46,522 nucleotides of DNA, from the NCBI GenBank assembly GCA_002189035.1, contig NEEC01000354.1, forward strand, positions 1 to 46,522. The letters are read 5' to 3'. Source of the stretch: Utricularia gibba (Eukaryota; Streptophyta; Magnoliopsida; Lamiales; Lentibulariaceae). The translations under genes were made by a program, and so were the position numbers. Shown one piece after another: positions 11,401-25,000 of the stretch. Every line of letters begins with the position of its first letter. Position 1 is the first letter of the stretch. A model generated the notes under the pieces. That model was not told the origin of the DNA. It was given only the letters and a program-made list of their open reading frames with translations, and made no database searches.

Positions 11401-14400
11401 GATGCATTTATTAACGTTGGTTTAATAGGCTGCCTACATGTTTCTCAAGGAAAAGCTTGTCGTTTTGGGCGGGTGATGTCTTTTGAACTTCGTTCTGACC
11501 AAGGTTCGGTCTGACTCCTTTGCCACATCGGGTCCTACTCGACGAAATCGTGATGCAGTTATTGAAGTTAGGATTTCATGAGCACCCAAAATGGTTTTCT
11601 CAACGCATGCTTTATATTTGAGGAGGCGCTCTCGTGGGGCAACGGTATCGAGCAAAGGTCGAGTCGAGCTCGCCCAGAGTCATTTTGTAGCCGGCAAAAA
11701 ATTGATGCATTTATTAACGTTGGGTTTTAATAGGCTGCCTACATGGTTTCTCAAGGAAAAGCTTGTCGTTTCTGGGCGGTGATGTCTTTTGGAACTTCGT
11801 TCTGACCAAGGTTCGGTCTGACTCCTTTGCCACATCGGGTCCTACTCGACGAAAATCGTGATGCAGTTATTGAAGTTAGGATTCATGAGCACCCAAAATG
11901 GTTTTCTCAACCGCATGCTTTATATTTGATAGGCGCTCTCGTGGGGCAACGGTATCGAGCAGGAGGTCGAGTCGAGCTCGGGCCCATAGTCATTTGTAGC
12001 TCGGCAAAAAACTTGATGCATTTATTAACGTTGGTTTTAATAGGCTGCCTACATGTTTTCTCAAGGAAAAGCTTGTCGTTTTGGGCGGGTGATGTCGTTG
12101 TGAACTTCGTTCTGACCCAAGGTTCGGTCTGACTCCTTTGCCACATCGGGTCCTACTCGACGAAAATCGTGATGCAGTTATTGAAGTTAGGATGTCATGA
12201 GCACCCAAAATGGTTTTCTCAACCGCATGCTTTATATTTGATAAGGCGCTCTCGTGGGGCAACGGTATCGAGTAGGAGGTCGAGTCGAGCTCGGCCCATA
12301 GTCATTTGTAGCTCGGCAAAAAACTTGATGCATTTATTAACGTTGGTTTTAATAGGCTGCCTACATGGTTTTCTCAAGGAAAAGCTTGTCGTTTTTGGGC
12401 GGGTGATGTCGTTGTGAACTTCGTTCTGACCAAGGTTCGGTCTGACTCCTTTGCCAAATCGGTCCTACTCGACGAAAATCGTGATGCAGTTATTGAAGTT
12501 AGGATTTCATGAGCACCCAAAATGGTTTTCTCAACGCATGCTTTATATTTGATAGGCGTCGTGGGGCAACGGTATCGAGAGGTCGAGTCGAGCTCGGGCC
12601 CAGAGTCATTTGTAGCCCGGAAAAAAAATTGATGCATTTATTAACGTTGGTTTTAATAGGCTGCCTACATGTTTCTCAAGGAAAAGCTTGTCGTTTCTGG
12701 GCGGGTGATGTCTTTTGGAACTTCGTTCTGACCAAGGTTCGGTCTGACTCCTTTGCCACATCGGGTCCTACTCGACGAAAATCGTGATGCAGTTATTGAA
12801 GTTAGGATTCATGAGCACCCAAAATGGTTTTCTCAACCGCATGCTTTATATTTGATAAGGCTCTCGTGGGCAACGGTATCGAGCAGGAGGTCGAGTCGAG
12901 CTCGGGCCCAGAGTCATTTGTAGCCGGCAAAAAAATTGATGCATTTATTAACGTTGGTTTATTAGGCTGCCTACATAGTTTCTCAAGGAAAAGCTTGTCG
13001 TTTCTGCGGGTGATGTCGTTGGAACTTCGTTCTGACCCAAGGTTCGTCTGACTCCTTTGCCACATCGGGTCCTACTCGACGAAAATCGTGATGCAGTTAT
13101 TGAAGTTAGGATTCATGAGCACCCAAAATGGTTTTCTCAACCGCATGCTTTATATTGATAAGGTGCTCTCGTGGGGCAACGGTATCGAGCAGGAGGTCGA
13201 GTCGAGCTCGGGCCCATAGTCATTTGTAGCTCGGCAAAAAACTTGATGCATTTATTAACGTTGGTTTTTAATAGCCTACATTGTTTTCTCAAGGAAAAGC
13301 TTGTCGTTTTTGGGCGGGTGATGTCGTTGTGAACTTCGTTCTGACCCAAGGTTCGGTCTGTCTCCTTTGCCACATCGGTCCTACTCGACGAAAATCGTGA
13401 TGCAGTTATTGAAGTTAGGATTTCATGAGCACCCAAAATGGTTTTCTCAACCGCATGCTTTATATTTGATAGGCTCTCGTGGGGCAACGGTATCGAGCAG
13501 GAGGTCGAGTCGAGCTCGAGAGTCATTTGTAGCCCGAAAAAAATTGATGCATTTATTAACGTTGGTTTATTAGGCTGCCTACATTTTCTCAAGGAAAAGC
13601 TTGTCGTTTCTGGCGGGTGATGTCGTTGAACTTCGTTCTGACCCAGGTTCGGTCTGACTCCTTTGCCACATCGGGTCCTACTCGACGAAAATCGTGATGC
13701 AGTTATTGAAGTTAGGATTCATGAGCACCCAAAATGGTTTTCTCAACCGCATGCTTTATATTTGAGGAGGCGCTCTCGTGGGCAACGGTATCGAGCAGGA
13801 GGTCGAGTCGAGCTCGGCCCATAGTCATTTGTAGCTCGGCAAAAAACTTGATGCATTTATTAACGTTGGGTTTTAATAGGCTGCCTACATGTTTTCTCAA
13901 GGAAAAGCTTGTCGTTTTTGGGCGGGTGATGTCGTTGTGAACTTCGTTCTGACCCAAGGTTCGGTCTGACTCCTTTGCCACATCGGGTCCTACTCGACGA
14001 AAATCGTGATGCAGTTATTGAAGTTAGGATTTCATGAGCACCCAAAATGGTTTTCTCAACCGCATGCTTTATATTTGATAAGGCGCTCTCGTGGGGCAAC
14101 GGTATCGAGCAGGAGGTCGAGTCGAGCTCGGGCCCAGAGTCATTTGTAGCCCGGCAAAAAAATTGATGCATTTATTAACGTTCGGCTTTATTAGGCTGCC
14201 TACATAGTTTCTCAAGGAAAAGCTTGTCGTTTCTGGCGGGTGATGTCGTTGGGAACTTCGTTCTGACCAAGGTTCGTCTGACTCCTTTGCCACATCGGGT
14301 CCTACTCGACGAAAATCGTGATGCAGTTATTGAAGTTAGGATTCATGAGCACCCAAAATGGTTTTCTCAACCGCATGCTTTATATTTGATAGGCGCTCTC

Positions 14401-16840
14401 GTGGGGCAACGGTATCGAGCAGGAGGTCGAGTCGAGCTCGGGCCCATAGTCATTTGTAGCTCGGCAAAAAACTTGATGCATTTATTAACGTTGGGTTTTA
14501 ATAGGCTGCCTACATTGTTTTCTCAAGGAAAAGCTTGTCGTTTTTGGGCGGGTGATGTCGTTGTGAACTTCGTTCTGACCCAAGGTTCGGTCTGACTCCT
14601 TTGCCACATCGGGTCCTACTCGACGAAAATCGTGATGCAGTTATTGAAGTTAGGATTTCATGAGCACCCAAAATGGTTTTCTCAACCGCATGCTTTATAT
14701 TTGATAAGGCTCTCGTGGGGCAACGGTATCGAGTAGGAGGTCGAGTCGAGCTCGGGCCCATAGTCATTTGTAGCTCGGCAAAAAACTTGATGCATTTATT
14801 AACGTTGGTTTTAATAGGCTGCCTCAATGGTTTTCTCAAGGAAAAGCTTGTCGTTTTTGGGCGGGTGATGTCGTTGTGAACTTCGTTCTGACCCAAGGTT
14901 CGGTCTGTCTCCTTTGCCAATCGGTCCTACTCGACGAAAATCGTGATGCAGTTATTGAAGTTAGGATTCATGAGCACCCAAAATGGTTTTCTCAACCGCA
15001 TGCTTTATATTTGATAAGGCACTCTCGTGGGGCAACGGTATCGAGCAGGAGGTCGAGTCGAGCTCGGGAGAGTCATTTGTAGCCCGGCAAAAAATTGATG
15101 CATTTATTAACGTTGGTTTATTAGGCTGCCTACATGTTTCTCAAGGAAAAGCTTGTCGTTTCTGGGCGGGTGATGTCTTTTGGAACTTCGTTCTGACCAT
15201 AGGTTCGGTCTGACTCCTTTGCCACATCGGGTCCTACTCGACGAAAATCGTGATGCAGTTATTGAAGTTAGGATTCATGAGCACCCAAAATGGTTTTCTC
15301 AACCGCATGCTTTATATTTGATAAGGCACTCTCGTGGGGCAACGGTTCGAGTAGGAGGTCGAGTCGAGCTCGGGCCCAGAGTCATTTGTAGCCCGCAAAA
15401 AAATTGATGCATTTATTAACGTTTTTATTAGGCTGCCTACATAGTTTCTCAAGGAAAGCTTGTCGTTTTGCGGGGTGATGTCGTTGGGAACTTCGTTCTG
15501 ACCCAAGGTTCTGTCTGACTCCTTTGCCACATCGGGTCCTACTCGACGAAAATCGTGATGCAGTTATTGAAGTTAGGATGTCATGAGCACCAAAATGGTT
15601 TTCTCAACCGCATGCTTTATATTTGAGGAGGCGCTCTCGTGGGGCAACGGTATCGAGCAGGAGGTCGAGTCGAGCTCGGGCCCATAGTCATTTGTAGCTC
15701 GGCAAAAAACTTGATGCATTAATTAACGTTGGGTTTTAATAGGCACCTACATGTTTTCTCAAGGAAAAGCTTGTCGTTTTTGGGCGGGTGATGTCGTTGT
15801 GAACTTCGTTCTGACCAAGGTTCGGTCTGTCTCCTTTGCCAAATCGGTCCTACTCGACGAAAATCGTGATGCAGTTATTGAAGTTAGGATTTCATGAGCA
15901 CCCAAAATGGTTTTCTCAACCGCATGCTTTATATTTGATAAGGCACTCTCGTGGGGCAACGGTATCGAGCAGGAGGTCGAGTCGAGCTCGGTCCCAGAGT
16001 CATTTGTAGCCCGGCAAAAAATTGATGCATTTATTAACGTTCGGCTTATTAGGCTGCCTACATAGTTTCTCAAGGAAAAGCTTGTCGTTTCTGGCGGGTG
16101 ATGTCGTTGGGAACTTCGTTCTGACCCAAGGTTCGTCTGACTCCTTTGCCACATCGGGTCCTACTCGACGAAAATCGTGATGCAGTTATTGAAGTTAGGA
16201 TTCATGAGCACCCAAAATGGTTTTCTCAACCGCATGCTTTATATTTGAGGAGGCGCTCTCGTGGGGCAACGGTATCGAGCAGGAGTCGAGTCGAGCTCGG
16301 GCCCATAGTCATTTGTAGCTCGGCAAAAAACTTGATGCATTTATTAACGTTGGTTTTAATAGGCTGCCTACATTGTTTTCTCAAGGAAAAGCTTGTCGTT
16401 TTTGGGCGGGTGATTTCGTTGTGAACTTCGTTCTGACCCAAGGTTCGGTCTGTCTCCTTTGCCAAATCTGGTCCTACTCGACGAAAATCGTGATGCAGTT
16501 ATTGAAGTTAGGATTTCATGAGCACCCAAAATGGTTTTCTCAACCGCATGCTTTATATTTGATAAGGTGCTCTCGTGGGGCAACGGTATCGAGTAGGAGG
16601 TCGAGTCGAGCTCGGGCCCATAGTCATTTGTAGCTCGGCAAAAAACTTGATGCATTTATTAACGTTGGTTTTAATAGGCTGCCTAAATGGTTTTCTCAAG
16701 GAAAAGCTTGTCGTTTTTGGGCGGGTGATGTCGTTGTGAACTTCGTTCTGACCAAGGTTCGGTCTGTCTCCTTTGCCAAATCTGGTCCTACTCGACGAAA
16801 ATCGTGATGCAGTTATTGAAGTTAGGATTTCATGAGCACC
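8500..16840 (+). repeat. Mixed satellite domain, trimer phase lost
   Basis: The monomers are the same two main types as on the left, but CAGAG copies no longer fall on every third position and often occur in adjacent pairs. Examples are near 10147 and 10452, 11370 and 11675, 12600 and 12908, and 15065 and 15376. The GTCTTTTGGAAC B subtype becomes more frequent (about 11478, 11785, 12710, 15176). Small internal deletions are common, for example at 8985-8993, at 9170-9176 and in the GTCGAGCTCGAGAGTC form near 13513. No non-satellite sequence is present. Confidence 0.85.
11602..11702 (+). repeat. Intermediate class D half A
   Basis: This copy shows GAGCAAAGGTCG, AGCTCGCCCAGAG and CATTTTGTAGCC with otherwise standard sequence, and the following B half has GTCTTTTGGAAC. 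It closely resembles the copy at 7306-7410. Confidence 0.6.
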
Positions 16841-16846
16841 CAAAAT

Positions 16847-16956
16847 GCTTTTTCAACGCATGCTTTGTAGTTGAGGAGGCGCTCTAGTGGGGCACGGTAT
16901 CGGGGCAAAGGTCGAGTCGGGCTCGCTCCCAGAGTCTTTTTTAGCCTGTCAAAAAA
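16847..16956 (+). repeat. Class D diverged half A
   Basis: The first full class D copy in the window. Signature: AATGCTTTTTCAACGCATGC, TTTGTAGTTG, CTCTAGTGGGGCACGG, CGGGGCAAAGG, GTCGGGCTCGCTCC and TTTTTTAGCCTGTC. The flanking sequence returns abruptly to the standard monomer on both sides. Confidence 0.85.
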
Positions 16957-17770
16957 TTGATGCATTTATTAACGTTGGGTTTTAATAGGCTGCCTACATG
17001 GTTTCTCAAGGAAAAGCTTGTCGTTTCTGGGCGGGTGATGTCTTTTGGAACTTCGTTCTGACCATAGGTTCGGTCTGACTCCTTTGCCACATCGGGTCCT
17101 ACTCGACGAAAATCGTGATGCAGTTATTGAAGTTAGGATTATGAGCACCCAAAATGGTTTTCTCAACCGCATGCTTTATATTTGATAAGGCGCTCTCGTG
17201 GGCAACGGTATCGAGCAGGAGGTCGAGTCGAGCTCGGGCCCAGAGTCATTTGTAGCCGGCAAAAAACTTGATGCATTTATTAACGTTGGTTTTAATAGGC
17301 TGCCTACATGTTTTCTCAAGGAAAAGCTTGTCGTTTTTGGGCGGTGATGTCGTTGTGAACTTCGTTCTGACCAAGGTTCGGTCTGACTCCTTTGCCACAT
17401 CGGGTCCTACTCGACGAAAATCGTGATGCAGTTATTGAAGTTAGGATTCATGAGCACCCAAAATGGTTTTCTCAACCGCATGCTTTATATTTGATAGGCG
17501 CTCTCGTGGGGCAACGGTATCGAGCAGGAGGTCGAGTCGAGCTCGGCCCATAGTCATTTGTAGCCGGCAAAAAATTGATGCATTTATTAACGTTGGTTTT
17601 TAATAGGCTGCCTACATGGTTTCTCAAGGAAAAGCTTGTCGTTTTGGGGCGGGTGATGTCGTTGGAAACTTCGTTCTGACCCAAGGTTCGGTCTGACTCC
17701 TTTGCCATCGGTCCTACTCGACGAAAATCGTGATGCAGTTATTGAAGTTAGGATTTCATGAGCACCCAAA

Positions 17771-17880
17771 ATGGTTTTTCAATCGCATGCTTTGTAGTTG
17801 AGGAGGCGCTCTCGTGGGGCAACGGTATCGGCAAAGGTCGAGTCGGGCTCGCCCCAGAGTCATTTGTAGCCCAAAAAATT
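17771..17880 (+). repeat. Class D diverged half A
   Basis: Signature CAATCGCATGCTTTGTAG, TATCGGCAAAGG and GTCGGGCTCGCCCC, but it keeps CTCTCGTGGGGCAACGG. It is a partly converted D copy. Confidence 0.8.
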
Positions 17881-19009
17881 GATGCATTTATTAACGTTGG
17901 TTTAATAGGCTGCCTACATGGTTTTTCAAGGAAAAGCTTGTCGTTTCTGGGCGGGTGATGTCTTTTGGAACTTCGTTCTGACCATAGGTTCGGTCTGACT
18001 CCTTTGCCACATCGGGTCCTACTCGACGAAAATCGTGATGCAGTTATTGAAGTTAGGATTCATGAGCACCCAAAATGGTTTTCTCAACCGCATGCTTTAT
18101 ATTTGATAAGGCGCTCTCGTGGGGCAACGGTATCGAGCAGGAGGTCGAGTCGAGCTCGGGCCCATAGTCATTTGTAGCTCGGCAAAAAACTTGATGCATT
18201 TATTAACGTTGGTTTTAATAGGCTGCCTACATGTTTTCTCAAGGAAAAGCTTGTCGTTTTGGGCGGGTGATGTCGTTGTGAACTTCGTTCTGACCCAAGG
18301 TTCGGTCTGACTCCTTTGCCACATCGGGTCCTACTCGACGAAAATCGTGATGCAGTTATTGAAGTTAGGATTCATGAGCACCCAAAATGGTTTTCTCAAC
18401 CGCATGCTTTATATTTGAGGAGGCGCTCTCGTGGGGCAACGGTATCGAGCAGGAGGTCGAGTCGAGCTCGGGCCCATAGTCATTTGTAGCTCGGCAAAAA
18501 ACTTGATGCATTTATTAACGTTGGGTTTTATAGGCTGCCTACATGTTTCTCAAGGAAAAGCTTGTCGTTTTTGGGCGGGTGATGTCGTTGGAACTTCGTT
18601 GACCCAAGGTTCGGTCTGACTCCTTTGCCACATCGGGTCCTACTCGACGAAAATCGTGATGCAGTTATTGAAGTTAGGATTCATGAGCACCCAAAATGGT
18701 TTTCTCAACCGCATGCTTTATATTTGATAAGGTGCTCTCGTGGGGCAACGGTATCGAGTAGGAGGTCGAGTCGAGCTCGGGCCCATAGTCATTTGTAGCT
18801 CGGCAAAAAACTTGATGCATTTATTAACGTTGGTTTTAATAGGCTGCCTAAATGGTTTTCTCAAGGAAAAGCTTGTCGTTTTTGGGCGGGTGATGTCGTT
18901 GTGAACTTCGTTCTGACCCAAGGTTCGGTCTGTCTCCTTTGCCAATCTGGTCCTACTCGACGAAAATCGTGATGCAGTTATTGAAGTTAGGATTTCATGA
19001 GCACCCAAA

Positions 19010-19121
19010 ATGCTTTTCTCAACGCATGCTTTGTATTGAGGAGGCGCTCTAGTGGGGCAACGGTATCGGGCAAAGGTCGAGTCGGGCTCGCTCCCAGAGT
19101 TTTTTAGCCTGTCAAAAAAAG
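19010..19121 (+). repeat. Class D diverged half A
   Basis: Signature AATGCTTTTCTCAACGC, TTTGTATTGAGG, CTCTAGTGG, TCGGGCAAAGG, GTCGGGCTCGCTCC and TTTTTTAGCCTGTC, followed by AAAAAAAGTGATGC. Confidence 0.83.
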
Positions 19122-22100
19122 TGATGCATTTATTAACGTTGGTTTAATAGGCTGCCTACATGGTTTCTCAAGGAAAAGCTTGTCGTTTCTGGCGGGTGAT
19201 GTCTTTTGGAACTTCGTTCTGACCAAGGTTCGGTCTGACTCCTTTGCCACATCGGGTCCTACTCGACGAAAATCGTGATGCAGTTATTGAAGTTAGGATT
19301 CATGAGCACCCAAAATGGTTTCTCAACCGCATGCTTTATATTTGATAGGCGCTCTCGTGGGGCAACGGTATCGAGCAGGAGGTCGAGTCGAGCTCGGGCC
19401 CATAGTCATTTGTAGCTCGGCAAAAAACTTGATGCATTTATTAACGTTGGGTTTTAATAGGCTGCCTACATGTTTTCTCAAGGAAAAGCTTGTCGTTTTT
19501 GGGCGGGTGATGTCGTTGTGAACTTCGTTCTGACCAAGGTTCGGTCTGACTCCTTTGCCACATCGGGTCCTACTCGACGAAAATCGTGATGCAGTTATTG
19601 AAGTTAGGATTCATGAGCACCCAAAATGGTTTTCTCAACCGCATGCTTTATATTTGATAAGGCGCTCTCGTGGGGCAACGGTATCGAGCAGGAGGTCGAG
19701 TCGAGCTCGGGCCCAGAGTCATTTGTAGCCGGCAAAAAAATTGATGCATTTATTAACGTTGGTTTTTAATAGGCTGCCTACATGGTTTCTCAAGGAAAAG
19801 CTTGTCGTTTCTGGGCGGGTGATGTCGTTGTGAACTTCGTTCTGACCCAAGGTTCGGTCTGACTCCTTTGCCACATCGGTCCTACTCGACGAAAATCGTG
19901 ATGCAGTTATTGAAGTTAGGATTCATGAGCACCCAAAATGGTTTTCTCAACCGCATGCTTTATATTTGATAAGGCGCTCTCGTGGGGCAACGGTATCGAG
20001 TAGGAGGTCGAGTCGAGCTCGGGCCCATAGTCATTTGTAGCTCGGCAAAAAACTTGATGCATTTATTAACGTTGGTTTTAATAGGCTGCCTACATGGTTT
20101 TCTCAAGGAAAAGCTTGTCGTTTTTGGGCGGGTGATGTCGTTGTGAACTTCGTTCTGACCCAAGGTTCGGTCTGTCTCCTTTGCCAAATCGGTCCTACTC
20201 GACGAAAATCGTGATGCAGTTATTGAAGTTAGGATTTCATGAGCACCCAAAATGGTTTTTCAACGCATGCTTTATATTTGATAGGCTCTCTCGTGGGGCA
20301 ACGGTATCGGGCAGGAGGTCGAGTCGAGCTCGGCCCAGAGTCATTTGTAGCCCGGCAAAAAATTGATGCATTTATTAACGTTCGGCTTTATTAGGCTGCC
20401 TACATAGTTTCTCAAGGAAAAGCTTGTCGTTTCTGGGCGGGTGATGTCTTTTGGAACTTCGTTCTGACCATAGGTTCGGTCTGACTCCTTTGCCACATCG
20501 GGTCCTACTCGACGAAAATCGTGATGCAGTTATTGAAGTTAGGATTCATGAGCACCCAAAATGGTTTTCTCAACCGCATGCTTTATATTTGATAAGGCGC
20601 TCTCGTGGGGCAACGGTATCGAGCAGGAGGTCGAGTCGAGCTCGGGCCCAGAGTCATTTGTAGCCCGGCAAAAAAATTGATGCATTTATTAACGTTGGCT
20701 TTATTAGGCTGCCTACATAGTTTCTCAAGGAAAAGCTTGTCGTTTCTGCGGGTGATGTCGTTGGAACTTCGTTCTGACCCAAGGTTCGTCTGACTCCTTT
20801 GCCACATCGGGTCCTACTCGACGAAAATCGTGATGCAGTTATTGAAGTTAGGATTTCATGAGCACCCAAAATGGTTTTCTCAACCGCATGCTTTATATTT
20901 GATAAGGCGCTCTCGTGGGGCAACGGTATCGAGCAGGAGGTCGAGTCGAGCTCGGGCCCATAGTCATTTGTAGCTCGGCAAAAAACTTGATGCATTTATT
21001 AACGTTGGGTTTTAATAGGCTGCCTACATGTTTTCTCAAGGAAAAGCTTGTCGTTTTTGGCGGGTGATGCGTTGGAACTTCGTTCTGACCAAGGTTCGGT
21101 CTGACTCCTTTGCCAATCGGTCCTACTCGACGAAAATCGTGATGCAGTTATTGAAGTTAGGATTTCATGAGCACCCAAAATGGTTTTCTCAACCGCATGC
21201 TTTATATTTGATAGGCGCTCTCGTGGGGCAACGGTATCGAGCAGGAGGTCGAGTCGAGCTCGGGCCCAGAGTCATTTGTAGCCCGGCAAAAAATTGATGC
21301 ATTTATTAACGTTCGGTTATTAGGCTGCCTACATAGTTTCTCAAGGAAAAGCTTGTCGTTTCTGGCGGGTGATGTCGTTGGGGAACTTCGTTCTGACCCA
21401 AGGTTCTGTCTGACTCCTTTGCCACATCGGGTCCTACTCGACGAAAATCGTGATGCAGTTATTGAAGTTAGGATTCATGAGCACCCAAAATGGTTTTCTC
21501 AACCGCATGCTTTATATTTGAGGAGGCTCTCGTGGGGCAACGGTATCGAGCAGGAGGTCGAGTCGAGCTCGGGCCCATAGTCATTTTAGCTCGGCAAAAA
21601 ACTTGATGCATTTATTAACGTTGGGTTTTAATAGGCTGCCTACATGTTTTCTCAAGGAAAAGCTTGTCGTTTTTGGGCGGGTGATGTCGTTGTGAACTTC
21701 GTTCTGACCAAGGTTCGGTCTGACTCCTTTGCCACATCGGGTCCTACTCGACGAAAATCGTGATGCAGTTATTGAAGTTAGGATTTCATGAGCACCCAAA
21801 ATGGTTTTCTCAACCGCATGCTTTATATTTGATAAGGCACTCTCGTGGGGCAACGGTATCGAGCAGGAGGTCGAGTCGAGCTCGGGCCCAGAGTCATTTG
21901 TAGCCCGGCAAAAAATTGATGCATTTATTAACGTTCGGTTTTATTAGGCTGCCTACATAGTTTCTCAAGGAAAAGCTTGTCGTTTCTGGCGGGTGATGTC
22001 GTTGGGAACTTCGTTCTGACCAAGGTTCGGTCTGACTCCTTTGCCACATCGGGTCCTACTCGACGAAAATCGTGATGCAGTTATTGAAGTTAGGATTCAT

Positions 22101-23650
22101 GAGCACCCAAAATGGTTTTCTCAACCGCATGCTTTATATTTGAGGAGGCGCTCTCGTGGGGCAACGGTATCGAGCAAGGTCGAGTCGAGCTCGGCCCAGA
22201 GTCATTTGTAGCCCGGCAAAAAATTGATGCATTTATTAACGTTGGGTTATTAGGCTGCCTACATGTTTCTCAAGGAAAAGCTTGTCGTTTCTGGGCGGGT
22301 GATGTCGTTGGAACTTCGTTCTGACCAAGGTTCGGTCTGACTCCTTTGCCACATCGGGTCCTACTCGACGAAAATCGTGATGCAGTTATTGAAGTTAGGA
22401 TTCATGAGCACCCAAAATGGTTTTCTCAACCGCATGCTTTATATTTGATAGGCGCTCTCGTGGGGCAACGGTATCGAGCAGGAGGTCGAGTCGAGCTCGG
22501 GCCCATAGTCATTTGTAGCTCGGCAAAAAACTTGATGCATTTATTAACGTTGGTTTTAATAGGCTGCCTACATGTTTTCTCAAGGAAAAGCTTGTCGTTT
22601 TTGGGCGGGTGATGTCGTTGTGAACTTCGTTCTGACCCAAGGTTCGGTCTGACTCCTTTGCCACATCGGGTCCTACTCGACGAAAATCGTGATGCAGTAT
22701 TGAAGTTAGGATTTCATGAGCACCCAAAATGGTTTTCTCAACCGCATGCTTTATATTTGATAAGGCTCGTGGGGCAACGGTATCGAGCAGGAGGTCGAGT
22801 CGAGCTCGGCCCAGAGTCATTTGTAGCCCGGCAAAAAAATTGATGCATTTATTAACGTTCGGCTTTATTAGGCTGCCTACATAGTTTCTCAAGGAAAAGC
22901 TTGTCGTTTCTGGGCGGGTGATGTCGTTGGGAACTTCGTTCACCAAGGTTCGGTCTGACTCCTTTGCCACATCGGGTCCTACTCGACGAAAATCGTGATG
23001 CAGTTATTGAAGTTAGGATGTCATGAGCACCCAAAATGGTTTTCTCAACCGCATGCTTTATATTTGAGCGCTCTCGTGGGGCAACGGTATCGAGCAGGAG
23101 GTCGAGTCGAGCTCGGGCCCATAGTCATTTGTAGCTCGGCAAAAAACTTGATGCATTTATTAACGTTGGTTTTAATAGGCTGCCTACATGTTTTCTCAAG
23201 GAAAAGCTTGTCGTTTTTGGGCGGTGATGTCGTTGTGAACTTCGTTCTGACCCAAGGTTCGGTCTGTCCTTTGCCACATCTGGTCCTACTCGACGAAAAT
23301 CGTGATGCAGTTATTGAAGTTAGGATTTCATGAGCACCCAAAATGGTTTTCTCAACCGCATGCTTTATATTTGATAAGGCACTCTCGTGGGGCAACGGTA
23401 TCGAGCAGGAGGTCGAGTCGAGCTCGGGCCCATAGTCATTTGTAGCTCGGCAAAAAACTTGATGCATTTATTAACGTTGGTTTTAATAGGCTGCCTAAAT
23501 GGTTTTCTCAAGGAAAAGCTTGTCGTTTTGGGCGGGTGATGTCGTTGGAACTTCGTTCTGACCAAGGTTCGGTCTGTCTCCTTTGCCAATCGGTCCTACT
23601 CGACGAAAATCGTGATGCAGTTATTGAAGTTAGGATTTCATGAGCACCCA

Positions 23651-23765
23651 AAATGTTTTTTCAACGCATGCTTTATATTTGGAGGCGCTCTAGTGGGGCA
23701 ACGGTATCGGGCAAAAGGTCGAGTCGAGCTCGCTCCCAGAGTCATTTGTAGCCGGCAAAAAAATG
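23651..23765 (+). repeat. Class D diverged half A (partial)
   Basis: Signature AATGTTTTTTCAACGC, CTCTAGTGG, TCGGGCAAAAGG and GCTCGCTCC, but TTTATATTTGG and GTCATTTGTAGCC are closer to standard monomers. Confidence 0.75.
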
Positions 23766-24888
23766 ATGCATTTATTAACGTTGGGTTTTAATAGGCTGCC
23801 TACATGGTTTCTCAAGGAAAAGCTTGTCGTTTCTGGGCGGTGATGTCTTTTGGAACTTCGTTCTGACCATAGGTTCGGTCTGACTCCTTTGCCACATCGG
23901 GTCCTACTCGACGAAAATCGTGATGCAGTTATTGAAGTTAGGATTCATGAGCACCCAAAATGGTTTTCTCAACCGCATGCTTTATATTTGATAGGCGCTC
24001 TCGTGGGGCAACGGTATCGAGCAGGAGGTCGAGTCGAGCTCGGGCCAGAGTCATTTGTAGCCCGGCAAAAAATTGATGCATTTATTAACGTTGGCTATTA
24101 GGCTGCCTACATAGTTTCTCAAGGAAAAGCTTGTCGTTTCTGGGCGGGTGATGTCGTTGGGAACTTCGTTCTGACCCAAGGTTCGGTCTGACTCCTTTGC
24201 CACATCGGGTCCTACTCGACGAAAATCGTGATGCAGTTATTGAAGTTAGGATTCATGAGCACCCAAAATGGTTTTCTCAACCGCATGCTTTATATTTGAT
24301 AAGGCGCTCTCGTGGGCAACGTATCGAGCAGGAGGTCGAGTCGAGCTCGGCCATAGTCATTTGTAGCTCGGCAAAAAACTTGATGCATTTATTAACGTTG
24401 GTTTTAATAGGCTGCCTACATGTTTTCTCAAGGAAAAGCTTGTCGTTTCTGGGCGGGTGATGTCGTTGTGAACTTCGTTCTGACCAAGGTTCGGTCTGAC
24501 TCCTTTGCCACATCGGGTCCTACTCGACGAAAATCGTGATGCAGTTATTGAAGTTAGGATTCATGAGCACCCAAAATGGTTTTCTCAACCGCATGCTTTA
24601 TATTTGATAAGGTGCTCTCGTGGGGCAACGGTATCGAGTAGGAGGTCGAGTCGAGCTCGGGCCCATAGTCATTTGTAGCTCGGCAAAAAACTTGATGCAT
24701 TTATTAACGTTGGTTTTAATAGGCTGCCTACATGTTTTTCTCAAGGAAAAGCTTGTCGTTTTTGGGCGGGTGATGTCGTTGTGAACTTCGTTCTGACCCA
24801 AGGTTCGGTCTGTCTCCTTTGCCAAATCGGTCCTACTCGACGAAAATCGTGATGCAGTTATTGAAGTTAGGATTTCATGAGCACCCAA

Positions 24889-25000
24889 ACTGCTTTGTCA
24901 ATCGCATGCTTTGTAGTTGAGGAGGCGCTCTAGTGGGGCACGGTATCGGGCAAAAGGTCGAGTCGGCTCGCTCCAGAGTCATTTTTAGCCGCAAAAAAAT
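24889..25000 (+). repeat. Class D diverged half A
   Basis: Signature AACTGCTTTGTCAATCGC, TTTGTAGTTG, CTCTAGTGGGGCACGG, TCGGGCAAAAGG, GTCGGCTCGCTCC and CATTTTTAGCCGC. It is one of the most diverged copies. Confidence 0.85.
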
